Assembly: GCA_036678685.1 (NCBI GenBank)
Contig: JAZIHH010000005.1
Location: 124,001 to 188,000 of the forward strand
Direction: 5' to 3'
DNA: 64,000 bases
Source: JAZIHH01 sp036678685
Lineage (GTDB): Bacteria; Bacillota; UBA4882; UBA10575
Shown: positions 51,901-59,371 of the stretch, piece after piece
Numbering within the stretch: the first letter of the stretch is position 1
Layout of the letters: each line of letters begins with the position of its first letter
Notes under the pieces: model-generated
What the model was told of the DNA's origin: nothing
Seen by the model: the letters and a program-made list of their open reading frames with translations, nothing else
Database searches by the model: none
Position numbers and translations under genes: made by a program

Positions 51901-52626
51901 GCCACCTTGTCCGAAGTTATCAGTACCCGGGATGATATTATGAATTATTTAATCCCGAAAGGGGTCCCCTCCCGCAAGGCCTTTGCCATCATGGAACAGG
52001 TCAGAAAAGGAAAAGGGCTTTCCCCGGAGGACATTAAATTGTTAAAAGAATACGCCGTACCCGACTGGTATATTGAAGCCTGTCAGAAGATTAAGTATAT
52101 GTTTCCCAAAGCCCATGCGGTGGCTTATGTTATGATGGCTTTCCGCATAGCCTATTTCAAAGTGCACTACCCCGAAGCCTTTTACGCCAGCTATTTTACG
52201 GTAAGGGCTGCGGAGTGCGAGGCCGGGTTGATGCTGAGAAGCGTCGCGGAGATCGAGGAAGTGATGGGAGAATTAAAAGAGAAAGGCAACGAAGCCACGG
52301 CCAAGGAAAGAAACCTCTATGTTATTCTGGAGATTGTGCGGGAAGCTTTACTAAGGGGGATCCGTTTTCTTCCCGTTGATCTCTACCAATCGGACCCGGT
52401 CCGGTTTCTCATCACCCCGGAAGGGCTCCGGCTCCCTCTTATTTCCCTTCCCGGGCTGGGAGAGAGCGCCGCATGGTACCTGGATCAGGCCAGGCGGGAA
52501 ACGCCTTTTTGCTCGGTGGAAGACCTGAAAACGCGGGCCCGTTTATCCTCGGCAGTCATCGACGTTCTGGAAGACCACGGCTGTCTCAAGGGTTTGCCCG
52601 CGAAGAACCAGTTGACTTTATTTTAA
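48937..52626 (+). CDS. polC: DNA polymerase III alpha subunit, PolC type, without the exonuclease domain
   Basis: The main replicative polymerase. Order of domains in the 1229 residues: N-terminal region, OB domain (about 213-305), PHP domain split in two parts (about 318-590), the polymerase core with D758 and D760 in PDIDLNFSGEY and D883 in KLDILGHDD, a zinc knuckle (CPDC...CPEC, about 700-730), and the C-terminal duplicated HhH region ending QLTLF. Typical PolC is about 1430 residues because a DEDDh 3'-5' exonuclease is inserted in the PHP domain; here only a 21-residue linker (386-406) stands there. PHP metal-type residues are kept: H320/H322, D353/H354, E379 and the GDVH near 530. ATG 48937 follows GTCGAGGTGA. 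Confidence 0.95.
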   Translation: MTERYLLEPEIKKLSELRGIEKISLSFETKKILSQVTLDKVIVHSGRGYLELELAAPERFTALARREIEEVLSALTGLECKIKEKTAGPPAVAPDWPGLLAKVKEKLPGVYGWLSEEAPELYGENGLRLKVTSELGVEFLKRREDKLREFFRQETGKTYVLSYEIVDGQPDIPDLEEERQREALAALKSLAAAKKEKNDVLLGRKIRTKPLAIEELPEEGTVVTEGKVFHAETRSLKSGKKMVLLMLTDFTGSLTVKIFPPNNQALAAVAGIKEGLWLRVRGKIRYDDFQREPVMIAESIQLIPPRLPRDEAEEKRVELHLHTKMSAMDSVVELEEAIKLAAYWGHRALAVTDHGVVQAFPEAAHLAKKYGLKMIYGMEGYLVDDEGLSSSNALPPEMNPEQLPSYHILILVRNRTGLKNLYRLVSDSHLHFFHRHPRIPRSLLARHREGLFLGTACESGELFSALLAGEKDGERLARIVNFYDFLEIQPLGNNDFLVREGKLTREELMELNRFICRLGEAYNKPVVATGDVHFLRPGDEIFRRVLMAGQGYSDADRQAPLYFRTTEEMLAEFSYLSPETARQVVIENPARLAEGIEEIQPVPEEFCPPDIPGAGEEIRQMAYAKAREIYGDPLPPRIREQLEWELKRIIDHGYAVIFLIAHKLVKKSLEDGYLVGSRGSVGSSLVAKMCGITEVNPLPAHYLCPDCRYCEFPETGNRLSGIDLPAKDCPECGTPLLKDGHDIPFATFMGFDGDKEPDIDLNFSGEYQAEVHRYTEELFGKDRVFRAGTINTLAEKTAYGFVRGYVDEKKLELKNTEINRLVQGCSGVKRTTGQHPGGMIVVPAGREIYDFTPVQYPANDREAEWVTTHFDYRSLSGRLVKLDILGHDDLTILKMLSDLTGVDPSAIPLDDPATMKLFSSAEPLGLTAEELGFDLGTLGIPEFGTEFVRQMLAETKPTTFSELVRISGLSHGTGVWLGNAQELIEKGVATLSEVISTRDDIMNYLIPKGVPSRKAFAIMEQVRKGKGLSPEDIKLLKEYAVPDWYIEACQKIKYMFPKAHAVAYVMMAFRIAYFKVHYPEAFYASYFTVRAAECEAGLMLRSVAEIEEVMGELKEKGNEATAKERNLYVILEIVREALLRGIRFLPVDLYQSDPVRFLITPEGLRLPLISLPGLGESAAWYLDQARRETPFCSVEDLKTRARLSSAVIDVLEDHGCLKGLPAKNQLTLF

Positions 52627-52631
52627 AAGTA

Positions 52632-52660
52632 TTGACAAAAAAACCGGGGTCGGTGATAAT
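52632..52660 (+). promoter_or_regulatory. Promoter of the lspA-lgt-rluD group
   Basis: TTGACA, 17 bases, GATAAT. The expected transcript start is near 52667, which favours the TTG start of lspA. Confidence 0.7.
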
Positions 52661-52684
52661 GATTTTTGAATGGGGGAAAGAGGA

Positions 52685-53164
52685 TTGCGCCTCGTTTATC
52701 TTTTACTTGTCACCGTGGTGCTGCTGGACCAAGCGACCAAGCTGGCAGTGGAACGTTTCTTGGCCCTGAACCAGAAAACCACCGTTGTGCCGGGGGTTTT
52801 GTCCTTGACTTATATTTTAAATCCCGGGGCGGCTTTTGGCATTCTTGAAGGCCATACCACCCTCATTCTCTTTATGGCGGCGGTTCTTTTTTTTCTGGTC
52901 TATGTTTTCCGGCGCGTGATCAGCGGGCAACCGGCGGTTCTCCGCTGGGGCTTGGGCCTGGCCCTGGGAGGGGCCGCAGGTAATTTCATCGACCGTGTGC
53001 GCCTGGGGAAGGTCATTGATTTTCTGACCTTGGAGTTTTGGCCCCTGCACAACTGGCCGGTTTTCAACCTGGCCGATACAGCCATTGTTACCGGGACTTT
53101 CTTAATCAGTCTTTATTTGTTAAAACCATCGCTCTTTGTCAAAAAGGAGGAGATGGAGGGATGA
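52685..53164 (+). CDS. lspA: Lipoprotein signal peptidase (prolipoprotein)
   Basis: Removes the signal peptide from lipid-modified prolipoproteins. Four membrane helices are visible; the family motifs NPGAAFGI (near 47), GGAAGNFIDRVRLGKVIDFL (near 98) and FNLADTAI (near 126) supply the two catalytic Asp. TTG 52685 is chosen because GGGGGAAAGAGG lies just before it and the promoter's transcript would start near 52667; the upstream ATG 52670 would be almost leaderless. It overlaps lgt by four bases. Together with lgt it makes the lipoprotein-processing pair. Confidence 0.92.
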   Translation: MRLVYLLLVTVVLLDQATKLAVERFLALNQKTTVVPGVLSLTYILNPGAAFGILEGHTTLILFMAAVLFFLVYVFRRVISGQPAVLRWGLGLALGGAAGNFIDRVRLGKVIDFLTLEFWPLHNWPVFNLADTAIVTGTFLISLYLLKPSLFVKKEEMEG

Positions 53165-53940
53165 GGAGGGTTCTTTTTTCCCTTGGCAATTTATCCGTTT
53201 ATTCCTACGGGTTTATGGTCGCGGTCGCTGTTTTCCTCGGTGTTCTATGGGTGGGAAAGGCCGTCCAAAAGAAAGGCCTGGGAACCTTCGATCATGTGGT
53301 CGAACTTGCCCTCCGGGTCTTTATCGGCGGGTTAATCGGCGCCCGGCTTTTTTATGTTCTGGTCGAATTTCCTTATTACGCCCGGAATCCGGCGGCCATT
53401 TTCCGCCTGACCGACGGCGGGCTTTCTTTTTTCGGCATGCTCTTCGGCGCCTATCCGGCCGGCCTCTATTATCTGAAAAGGGCCAAATTGTCGGTCTGGG
53501 AAATAGCGGATGAAATCGCGGTTTACCTGCCGCTGGGGTACGCCCTCGCCCGGGTGGGCTGTCTGCTGAACGGTTGTTGTTACGGGGTTCCGTCGCATGT
53601 ACCGTGGGCTTTTCCGGTTCCAACCGTCGATCACCTGCCGCGGCACCCGACCCAGCTTTACGCCGTTCTTGTCAGCCTGCTTATTTTTTCCATAATATGG
53701 CTGATGCGCAAGCACCGGCCTTTTTCCGGTTTCCTGTTTTGGTTCTATATCCTGTTGTATACAGTGGGAAGGTTCATTGTGGAAGGCTTCCGGGTGAGTC
53801 CTATCATCGCCTTTGGCCGGCTACGCTTGACACAACTTTTTTGTCTCCTGCTCTTCATCGCGGTGGGAATATACCTTTGCTACCGGCTAAAAAAGGAGCA
53901 TGCAACCGAAAAACATGCGCCGACGGATCTTACAAGTTGA
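53161..53940 (+). CDS. lgt: Prolipoprotein diacylglyceryl transferase
   Basis: Adds diacylglycerol to the lipobox Cys of prolipoproteins. The 259-residue membrane protein has seven helices and the Lgt signatures GGLIGARLFYVL (near 58), DGGLSFFGMLFGA (near 82), ALARVGCLLNGCCYG (near 124, the conserved Arg and Asn) and RHPTQLYAV (near 160). ATG 53161 overlaps the lspA stop by four bases. Its 3' end overlaps rluD by 41 bases. Confidence 0.93.
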   Translation: MRRVLFSLGNLSVYSYGFMVAVAVFLGVLWVGKAVQKKGLGTFDHVVELALRVFIGGLIGARLFYVLVEFPYYARNPAAIFRLTDGGLSFFGMLFGAYPAGLYYLKRAKLSVWEIADEIAVYLPLGYALARVGCLLNGCCYGVPSHVPWAFPVPTVDHLPRHPTQLYAVLVSLLIFSIIWLMRKHRPFSGFLFWFYILLYTVGRFIVEGFRVSPIIAFGRLRLTQLFCLLLFIAVGIYLCYRLKKEHATEKHAPTDLTS

Positions 53941-54835
53941 AGAAGACCTGAAGGGGGAAAGGATTGATGTTTTCCTTTCCCGCCAGGAGTGGGCGCCTTC
54001 CCGTGCTTTTCTCCAGAAATTAATAAAAGACCGGAAGGTTTTGGTCAACGGCACGCCGGTGAAAGCCAGTTACCGGCCGGCGGCGGGGGATCTGATTGTT
54101 GTTGAGGTTCCCCGGCCCGAACCGGCCCGTGTCGTCCCCCAGCCGCTTCCCTTGGAGATTCTCTATGAAGATGAAGATCTGGTGGTTGTCAATAAACCCC
54201 GGGGCATGGTGGTGCACCCGGCGGCGGGAAACCGGGATCAAACCCTGGTCAATGCCTTATTGGCCCATTGCCGGGAGCTTTCCGGGGTGGGAGGCGTAAT
54301 GCGCCCGGGCATTGTTCACCGGTTGGACAAAGATACCTCCGGCCTGTTGGTGGCGGCGAAAAACGATTTTGCCCACTTGGCTTTGGCCCGGCAGTTAAAG
54401 GAAAGGACCATGCTCCGGAAATACCTGGCATTGGTGCACGGGAGAATCACTCCTCCCGGCGGGGTGATCGACGCCCCGATCGGGCGGCATCCGGTCGAGA
54501 GAAAGAAGATGACGGTCCTTGCTTCCGGCCGGCGGGCGGTAACCCATTACCGGGTGCTGGAGCATGTCGGTTCCTGTACTTTGCTGGAAGTCAGACTGGA
54601 AACGGGCCGCACCCATCAGATCCGTGTCCATATGCAATATATCGGGCATCCGGTGGTCGGCGACCCGCTTTACGACAAGAAAAAACGGGAACCCGCCCCC
54701 CTGGAGGGACAGGCTCTGCACGCGGCCACTTTAGGTTTTATCCATCCCCGGACCGGCCAATACCTGGAGTTTACCGCCCCCCTCCCGCCGGAGATGGAGG
54801 CGGCCATCGCGGCTTGCCGTAAAAACAGCGAATAA
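53900..54835 (+). CDS. rluD: RluD-type large-subunit pseudouridine synthase
   Basis: Makes pseudouridine in 23S rRNA (positions in helix 69 for RluD). The 311-residue protein has an N-terminal S4 RNA-binding domain (about 15-75), then the catalytic domain with GIVHRLDKDTSGLLVAAK (near 135, catalytic Asp) and RKYLALVHG, RLETGRTHQIRVHM. ATG 53900 is preceded by AAAAAGGAGC; ATG 53915 is also possible. Which exact 23S sites it modifies cannot be read from sequence. Confidence 0.88.
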   Translation: MQPKNMRRRILQVEEDLKGERIDVFLSRQEWAPSRAFLQKLIKDRKVLVNGTPVKASYRPAAGDLIVVEVPRPEPARVVPQPLPLEILYEDEDLVVVNKPRGMVVHPAAGNRDQTLVNALLAHCRELSGVGGVMRPGIVHRLDKDTSGLLVAAKNDFAHLALARQLKERTMLRKYLALVHGRITPPGGVIDAPIGRHPVERKKMTVLASGRRAVTHYRVLEHVGSCTLLEVRLETGRTHQIRVHMQYIGHPVVGDPLYDKKKREPAPLEGQALHAATLGFIHPRTGQYLEFTAPLPPEMEAAIAACRKNSE

Positions 54836-54851
54836 AAATTGTGGCAAAAGA

Positions 54852-54880
54852 TTGACGGATACGAAGATTAGTGATAAAAT
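54852..54880 (+). promoter_or_regulatory. Promoter of infC-rpmI-rplT
   Basis: TTGACG, 17 bases, TAAAAT with extended -10 (TGA). The leader to infC is about 170 bases. Confidence 0.75.
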
Positions 54881-54990
54881 TTATTTATAATTGAGTCTTC
54901 CCCGTAAAGTAGAAGTCTTCCGCTTCTCACCCGGCGGCTTTGTCAGTCCGGGTCTACCTGCCAGCTCTATGGTTATATGGTGTTAACTTT

Positions 54991-55019
54991 AACGAGCGGA
55001 TGACCGTTCGTTTTTATTT
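54991..55019 (+). terminator. Attenuator in the infC leader
   Basis: AACGAGCGG/CCGTTCGTT stem with an ATGA loop and a T-rich tail (TTTTTATTT), 37 bases before infC. In Firmicutes the infC-rpmI-rplT leader (L20 leader) is controlled by ribosomal protein L20; this stem is the likely terminator. Confidence 0.75.
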
Positions 55020-55056
55020 GCCTGTTCGAGGCAGAAAAAGTAGGAGGTGGCGGCTG

Positions 55057-55569
55057 ATTAACAGTGACCTGCGGATAAATGAAGCTATTCGGAGCCGTGA
55101 GGTCCGAGTGGTGAGTGCCGATGGACAGCAGTTGGGGATTTTGCCGTTGAAAGAGGCGTTACGGCTTGCCCAGGAAAAAGAGTTGGATTTGGTGGAAGTG
55201 GCGCCGACCGCCAAACCGCCGGTTTGTAAAATCATGGATTATGGTAAATACCGTTATGAGCAAAGGAAGAGGGAGCGGGAGGCCCGTAAACGCCAAAAAA
55301 TCGTTGAAGTAAAAGAGATTCGCTTGACCCCGAAGATTGAAAGCCATGATTTCCAGGTCAAAGTAAAAAAAGCGGCAAAATTCCTTGAGGAAGGGGACAA
55401 GGTTAAAGCCAGTGTGCGGTTCCGAGGCCGGGAAATTGTCCATGCCGAGTTGGGGAGAAACCTCTTGCTCAAGCTGTATGAGGCCGTCAAAGATTCGGCG
55501 TTACTCGAAAGAGAGCCGAAAATTGAAGGAAAAAACATGGTGATGATTCTCAGCGCCAAACAGGATTAA
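55057..55569 (+). CDS. infC: Translation initiation factor IF-3 with ATT start
   Basis: Controls fidelity of start-codon choice and subunit dissociation. Homology begins exactly at INSDLRINEAIRSREVRVVS; the codon there is ATT 55057, nine bases after AGGAGG, and no ATG, GTG or TTG occurs at that place (a CTG is at 55054, six bases after the site). ATT is the known start of E. coli infC and permits autoregulation, since IF-3 discriminates against it. The 170-residue protein has KPPVCKIMDYGKYRYEQ and the C-terminal domain motif KVKASVRFRGREIVHAELG. Confidence 0.92.
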   Translation: MNSDLRINEAIRSREVRVVSADGQQLGILPLKEALRLAQEKELDLVEVAPTAKPPVCKIMDYGKYRYEQRKREREARKRQKIVEVKEIRLTPKIESHDFQVKVKKAAKFLEEGDKVKASVRFRGREIVHAELGRNLLLKLYEAVKDSALLEREPKIEGKNMVMILSAKQD

Positions 55570-55586
55570 AAGGAGAGAGTAGGATA

Positions 55587-55781
55587 ATGCCGAAGATGAA
55601 AACCCACCGTGGGGCCGCCAAACGGTTCAAAGTGACCGGGCGGGGGAAAATAAAAATCAATCATGCTTTTAAAAGCCATAAGCTGGAGAAGAAGACGTCC
55701 CGGCGAAAGCGTTATCTTCGCCAGGGCGGCTTAGCCAGTCCGGCCGATGTCAAGAGAATCAAACGGATGCTTGGTGTCTAA
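55587..55781 (+). CDS. rpmI: 50S ribosomal protein L35
   Basis: A 64-residue basic protein matching L35: MPKMKTHRGAAKRFKVTGRG at the start and KKTSRRKRYLRQ in the middle. ATG 55587 follows AGGAGAGAG, 17 bases after infC. It lies in the conserved infC-rpmI-rplT operon and assembles early in the large subunit. Confidence 0.96.
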   Translation: MPKMKTHRGAAKRFKVTGRGKIKINHAFKSHKLEKKTSRRKRYLRQGGLASPADVKRIKRMLGV

Positions 55782-55806
55782 ATGAGAGAGAATTGGAGGC
55801 GTTACT

Positions 55807-56166
55807 ATGTTAAGGGTGAAAGGCGGCGTCGTCACACGCCGGCGCCATAAAAAAATATTGAAAATGGCCAAAGGTTACCGCGGGGCCAAGAGCCGTACCT
55901 TCCGCATTGCCAACCAGCAGGTTTTAAAATCTTTATTCTATGCCTACCGGGACCGGCGCGTAAAAAAACGCGAGTTCAGAAAGCTTTGGATCACGCGCAT
56001 CAATGCGGCCGCACGTCTTAACGGGCTTTCTTACAGTACTTTTATTAACGGGTTGAAGAAAGCGGGCGTGCAAATCAACCGCAAGGTCCTTGCCGATATG
56101 GCCCTGCGGGACGAAGGGGCCTTCAAAGAGCTGGTCAACATCGCGAAAGAACAAATCGGCAAGTAA
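55807..56166 (+). CDS. rplT: 50S ribosomal protein L20
   Basis: A 119-residue L20: VKGGVVTRRRHKKILKMAKG at the start, YRGAKSRTFR and LWITRINAAARLNGLSYS (near 58). Needed for the first steps of 50S assembly; also the repressor of its own operon in Firmicutes, through a leader like the one before infC. ATG 55807 follows TTGGAGG. A strong terminator follows. Confidence 0.97.
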   Translation: MLRVKGGVVTRRRHKKILKMAKGYRGAKSRTFRIANQQVLKSLFYAYRDRRVKKREFRKLWITRINAAARLNGLSYSTFINGLKKAGVQINRKVLADMALRDEGAFKELVNIAKEQIGK

Positions 56167-56194
56167 AAAACAGCCCACCGGGCTGTTTTTTTTT
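56166..56194 (+). terminator. Rho-independent terminator after rplT
   Basis: CAGCCC/GGGCTG stem with an ACC loop and nine T. Confidence 0.9.
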
Positions 56195-56228
56195 ACGGGG
56201 CCGCCGGAGAGGAAAGGGGACATAAAAA

Positions 56229-57032
56229 GTGGTGACCAGCAGGGAAAATCCATTATTTAAATTGCTTAAGGCGGTGCGGACCAAAAAAGGGAGGAAAAAA
56301 CACCGCCTGTTTTTGGCGGAAGGACCGCACCTGGTACAAGAGGCGCTTAACTCTTCCTACCAGGTATATAAGGTGATTGTGGAGGGGGAAGAGGCGCCCG
56401 CCCGGTTGCGGCCTCTCTTGCAACAGGCGGCCGAGAAAAAGGCGACCATCGGTCATCTGAGCGGCGCCCTTTTCCGGGAGGTGGCGGAGACCGAAACGCC
56501 CCAGGGTATTCTGGCCTTGGTGCGCCTGCCGGAGGAGGAAAAACCCCTTCCCGCGGCCGACGGCTTTTTGGGCTTATTGTTAAACGAGATACGGGACCCG
56601 GGAAATCTGGGGCTTATCCTACGAAACGCCTGGGCGGCGGGGGTAAAAGATCTTTTCCTTACTCCCGGCACGACCGACCCCTACGCCGGGAAAACCGTCC
56701 GGTCCTCCCAGGGGGGGATTTTTCATCTGCAACTCCATCACCGGCCGTTGACGGATTTTTTGGCCTGGGCGGGTAGGAATAAAGTAAAAATCTATGTCGG
56801 CGATCCCCGGGGGCAAACCCTTTATTACCAAGAGGATTTTTACGGCCCGGTTCTGTTTGTTCTGGGTCACGAAACGCGCGGGCCGGAAGAAGCGGTGCGG
56901 AAAGCGGGTAAAAGTATCAAAATCCCCCTCTTTGCCGGCGCCGACTCGTTAAATGTGGCGGTTTCGTCCGGGATTCTGCTTTATGAAGCATTGCGGCAGC
57001 GCGCGCAGGGGCGCGGCGTGACCGGGAAGTGA
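56229..57032 (+). CDS. TrmH/SpoU-family RNA 2'-O-methyltransferase
   Basis: Methylates the ribose 2'-O of an rRNA or tRNA nucleotide. The 267-residue protein has an N-terminal substrate-binding domain (about 1-100, VTSRENPLFKLLKAVRTKKG and RKKHRLFLAEGPHLVQEAL) and a SPOUT domain with the knot motifs NEIRDPGNLGLILRNAWAAG (near 118), FVLGHETRGP (near 213) and IPLFAGADSLNVAVSSGILL (near 237). The position after rplT is typical of the YsgA/RlmB-like gene. GTG 56229 follows AGGAAAGGGGA. Substrate not fixed. Confidence 0.88.
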   Translation: MVTSRENPLFKLLKAVRTKKGRKKHRLFLAEGPHLVQEALNSSYQVYKVIVEGEEAPARLRPLLQQAAEKKATIGHLSGALFREVAETETPQGILALVRLPEEEKPLPAADGFLGLLLNEIRDPGNLGLILRNAWAAGVKDLFLTPGTTDPYAGKTVRSSQGGIFHLQLHHRPLTDFLAWAGRNKVKIYVGDPRGQTLYYQEDFYGPVLFVLGHETRGPEEAVRKAGKSIKIPLFAGADSLNVAVSSGILLYEALRQRAQGRGVTGK

Positions 57033-57132
57033 CGGCCTGACCCTGCCCTTTGCGCAGGGGGAAAACCAGGTCTAAAGCCTGCTTTTCCGGCATAGTTTAA
57101 AGAAAGGATCGGGGAGAAGGGAGGAGAAGCAG

Positions 57133-57699
57133 GTGAGCGGATATCCGGTCCTGCTCCTGGTGTTGCTGATCTGGTGCGCGGTTTTCCTGTTTTTATTCTA
57201 CCGGCAGGGCAGAGCCGCCGGGCGTGGGGAAATGTGGCGCTTTTTCCGGCGGGTGTTGACAGGGAAAGGACCGGGCCCTTGGGAAGAAAGCAGTAATGAA
57301 CTGCTGTTTTGTCTGGCCGTGCGCATGGGCGAACTGTTCGTGGCCGGGTTGGTTCTCCGTTTTCTACTGGCGCCGGATCTTCTCTCCGGTTTACTGGTGA
57401 GCGCCCTTCTCATAACCGGGGGAATAATCGCCGGACGCCGTAGTTTTTTATCCCCGCCGGCCCGGGCGGAATGGGAAAAAATATATCCTTTGCCGGAAGG
57501 ATACGGGATTTTTGCCGTCACCCTTACCCGGCCGGGAAAGGAAGAAGAATGGATCGGCGCCACCTTGTCCGAATTGGACTTACGCAAAAAAAACCTTTTA
57601 GTCCTGGCGATTCTCCGGGCCGGGCAATTGGTGGCCTTCCCCAAGGGACCGGAGGTCCTCGCCACCGGCGACCGCTTGATTATATTTGGGAAAAAGTGA
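57133..57699 (+). CDS. Membrane protein with C-terminal RCK_C (TrkA-C) domain
   Basis: A 188-residue protein with a signal-like N-terminal helix (about 5-22) and a further hydrophobic segment or pair (about 65-100), then a soluble C-terminal domain of the RCK_C/TrkA-C kind (about 120-185: WIGATLSELDLRKKNLLVLA, LVAFPKGPEVLATGDRLIIF). Such domains bind small ligands and gate channels. GTG 57133 follows GGGAGGAGAAG. It lies alone downstream of the rRNA methyltransferase; the partner, if any, is unknown. Confidence 0.7.
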   Translation: MSGYPVLLLVLLIWCAVFLFLFYRQGRAAGRGEMWRFFRRVLTGKGPGPWEESSNELLFCLAVRMGELFVAGLVLRFLLAPDLLSGLLVSALLITGGIIAGRRSFLSPPARAEWEKIYPLPEGYGIFAVTLTRPGKEEEWIGATLSELDLRKKNLLVLAILRAGQLVAFPKGPEVLATGDRLIIFGKK

Positions 57700-57721
57700 C
57701 CCCGTAAATGGGCCTAACAAC

Positions 57722-57750
57722 TTGACTCATCAGGGCCGTTTCAATATAAT
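57722..57750 (+). promoter_or_regulatory. Strong promoter of mtrB
   Basis: TTGACT, 17 bases, TATAAT, 30 bases before the mtrB start. Confidence 0.85.
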
Positions 57751-57779
57751 TGAGACATAAACGGCGAGGGGAGATAAGC

Positions 57780-58022
57780 ATGGAAGAGAGTTTCTATCCT
57801 AATGAAGTGTTAGGCGATTATGTAATGGTCAAAGCGTTGGAGGACGGGGTCACCTTAATCGGTTTAACCCGGGGGAAGGAGACGAAATTCCACCATACCG
57901 AAAAATTGGACAAGGGTGAAGTGATGATTGTCCAATTTACCCAACATACTTCGGCCATTAAGATCCGGGGAAAAGCCGAAATCATCGCCAAACACGGCAA
58001 GTTTTACAGCGGGCGGGATTGA
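57780..58022 (+). CDS. mtrB: TRAP, trp RNA-binding attenuation protein MtrB
   Basis: An 80-residue subunit of the 11-mer ring that binds tryptophan and then wraps (G/U)AG-repeat RNA to stop trp gene expression. It aligns well with Bacillus TRAP: DYVMVKALEDGVTLIGLTRG, TKFHHTEKLDKGEVMIVQF and TQHTSAIKIRGKAEI. The RNA-contacting Lys in LDKGEV and the Lys/Arg of IKIRGKA are kept, as are the Thr residues lining the tryptophan pocket. ATG 57780 follows GAGGGGAG. No mtrA or trp operon is in the window, so its targets are elsewhere. Confidence 0.93.
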   Translation: MEESFYPNEVLGDYVMVKALEDGVTLIGLTRGKETKFHHTEKLDKGEVMIVQFTQHTSAIKIRGKAEIIAKHGKFYSGRD

Positions 58023-58129
58023 GCCCGCGGTCCGGCCCGCAGATAAACCCTGTTTCCGGCCGGAAGGTCATGCCGTGTTGGGAAGGGCTTGTCCCCGGGT
58101 TTTTCCCCCAAAACCTGTCAAAAACCGGA

Positions 58130-59218
58130 TCAACTGTTTTGGACCCGGAATTCCCGCATAAAGTTGGCCAAGGCCTGAGCGCCTTCGAGGGTCATGGCGT
58201 TATAGAGCGAAGCCCGCAACCCTCCGACCGAACGGTGTCCTTTGAGGCCGATTAAACCGTTTTCCGCGGCTTCCCGGACGAATTTCTCCTCCAGCTCCGG
58301 ACTGGGCAGGCGGAAAGTGATATTCATCAAGGAGCGGCATTCTTTTTCCGCATGGCCTCTGTAAAACCCCTCACTTTCGTCAATTTCCCGGTAAATTAAA
58401 GCGGCTTTTTCCCGGTTTCTTTCTTCCATGGCCGTAAGGCCGCCCATCTCTTCGATCCATTCCAAGACCAGTGCCATCATGTAGATGGAAAAGACCGGGG
58501 GCGTATTGTAGAGCGAATTATTTTCGGCATGAGTTTGGTAACGGAAAATAACCGGCAGATCCGGGTTGGCCTTCTCCATGAACTCCCGCTTAATGATGAC
58601 GACCGTCACACCCGCGGGGCCAAGATTTTTCTGCGCCCCGGCGTAAATCAGGGAAAACTTGTGCGCTTCAAAAGGACGGGAGAGTAGATCGCTGGACATA
58701 TCCGCGGTCAGCGGAAGATCGCCGCAGTCGGGGAATTCATGCCATTGGGTACCCATGATCGTATTGTTGCTGGTCAGATGAACATAAGCCGGGTTGGGTG
58801 AGAAGTTAATCTCGCCGGCGGTAGGAAGACGTCTAAAATTTTCACCTTCCGTCGAGGCGGCTATGTGCGCCTTACCCAGGCGGGACGCTTCTTGAAAAGC
58901 TTTCTTTGCCCAGCTGCCGGTGATCAGATAATCGGCGGTCCCGCCGGGAGGGAGAAAGTTCATGGGGAGCATGGCAAACTGGGTGCTGGCCCCTCCTTGC
59001 AAAAACAGGCACCTGTAGTCGTCGTTCAGGCCCAAAAGCTTTTTCAGCCGTGCCTCAGCCGCCAGGTGAAGCTCTTCATAGGTCTTGGACCGGTGGCTGA
59101 TCTCGGTTATTGACAAACCGGTGGAATTGAAGTTTAAAAACTCGCTTTGGACTTTTTCCAACACCGGCCGGGGCAGGATAGCCGGGCCCGGATAGAAATT
59201 ATAGACTTTCTTCTCCAT
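58130..59218 (-). CDS. serC: Phosphoserine aminotransferase
   Basis: PLP enzyme that makes phosphoserine from phosphohydroxypyruvate and glutamate. The 362-residue protein opens with VYNFYPGPAILPRPVLEKVQ, has the cofactor phosphate loop FLQGGASTQFAMLPMN, and binds PLP through the Lys in YAGAQKNLGPAG (near 198). ATG 59218 has GGAGCGGAGAG in front on its strand. It is convergent with mtrB and has its own promoter. Normal family length. Confidence 0.95.
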   Translation of the reverse strand: MEKKVYNFYPGPAILPRPVLEKVQSEFLNFNSTGLSITEISHRSKTYEELHLAAEARLKKLLGLNDDYRCLFLQGGASTQFAMLPMNFLPPGGTADYLITGSWAKKAFQEASRLGKAHIAASTEGENFRRLPTAGEINFSPNPAYVHLTSNNTIMGTQWHEFPDCGDLPLTADMSSDLLSRPFEAHKFSLIYAGAQKNLGPAGVTVVIIKREFMEKANPDLPVIFRYQTHAENNSLYNTPPVFSIYMMALVLEWIEEMGGLTAMEERNREKAALIYREIDESEGFYRGHAEKECRSLMNITFRLPSPELEEKFVREAAENGLIGLKGHRSVGGLRASLYNAMTLEGAQALANFMREFRVQNS

Positions 59219-59250
59219 TGCTCTCCGCTCCTCTTTTTGGTTTTATTTGC

Positions 59251-59279
59251 ATTATACTATTATCTCTTCCGCTACTCAA
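59251..59279 (-). promoter_or_regulatory. Promoter of serC (minus strand)
   Basis: Reading on the minus strand: TTGAGT (59279-59274), 17 bases, TATAAT (59256-59251). Confidence 0.7.
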
Positions 59280-59371
59280 GCCAAAAAAAATAAAAGGAAT
59301 TTTTTAACCATAAGTTTAACGGCAAGGTGCGGGCGGAAGAACGGGAGAAGGCTGATTTTCGGGCCGCAAGA

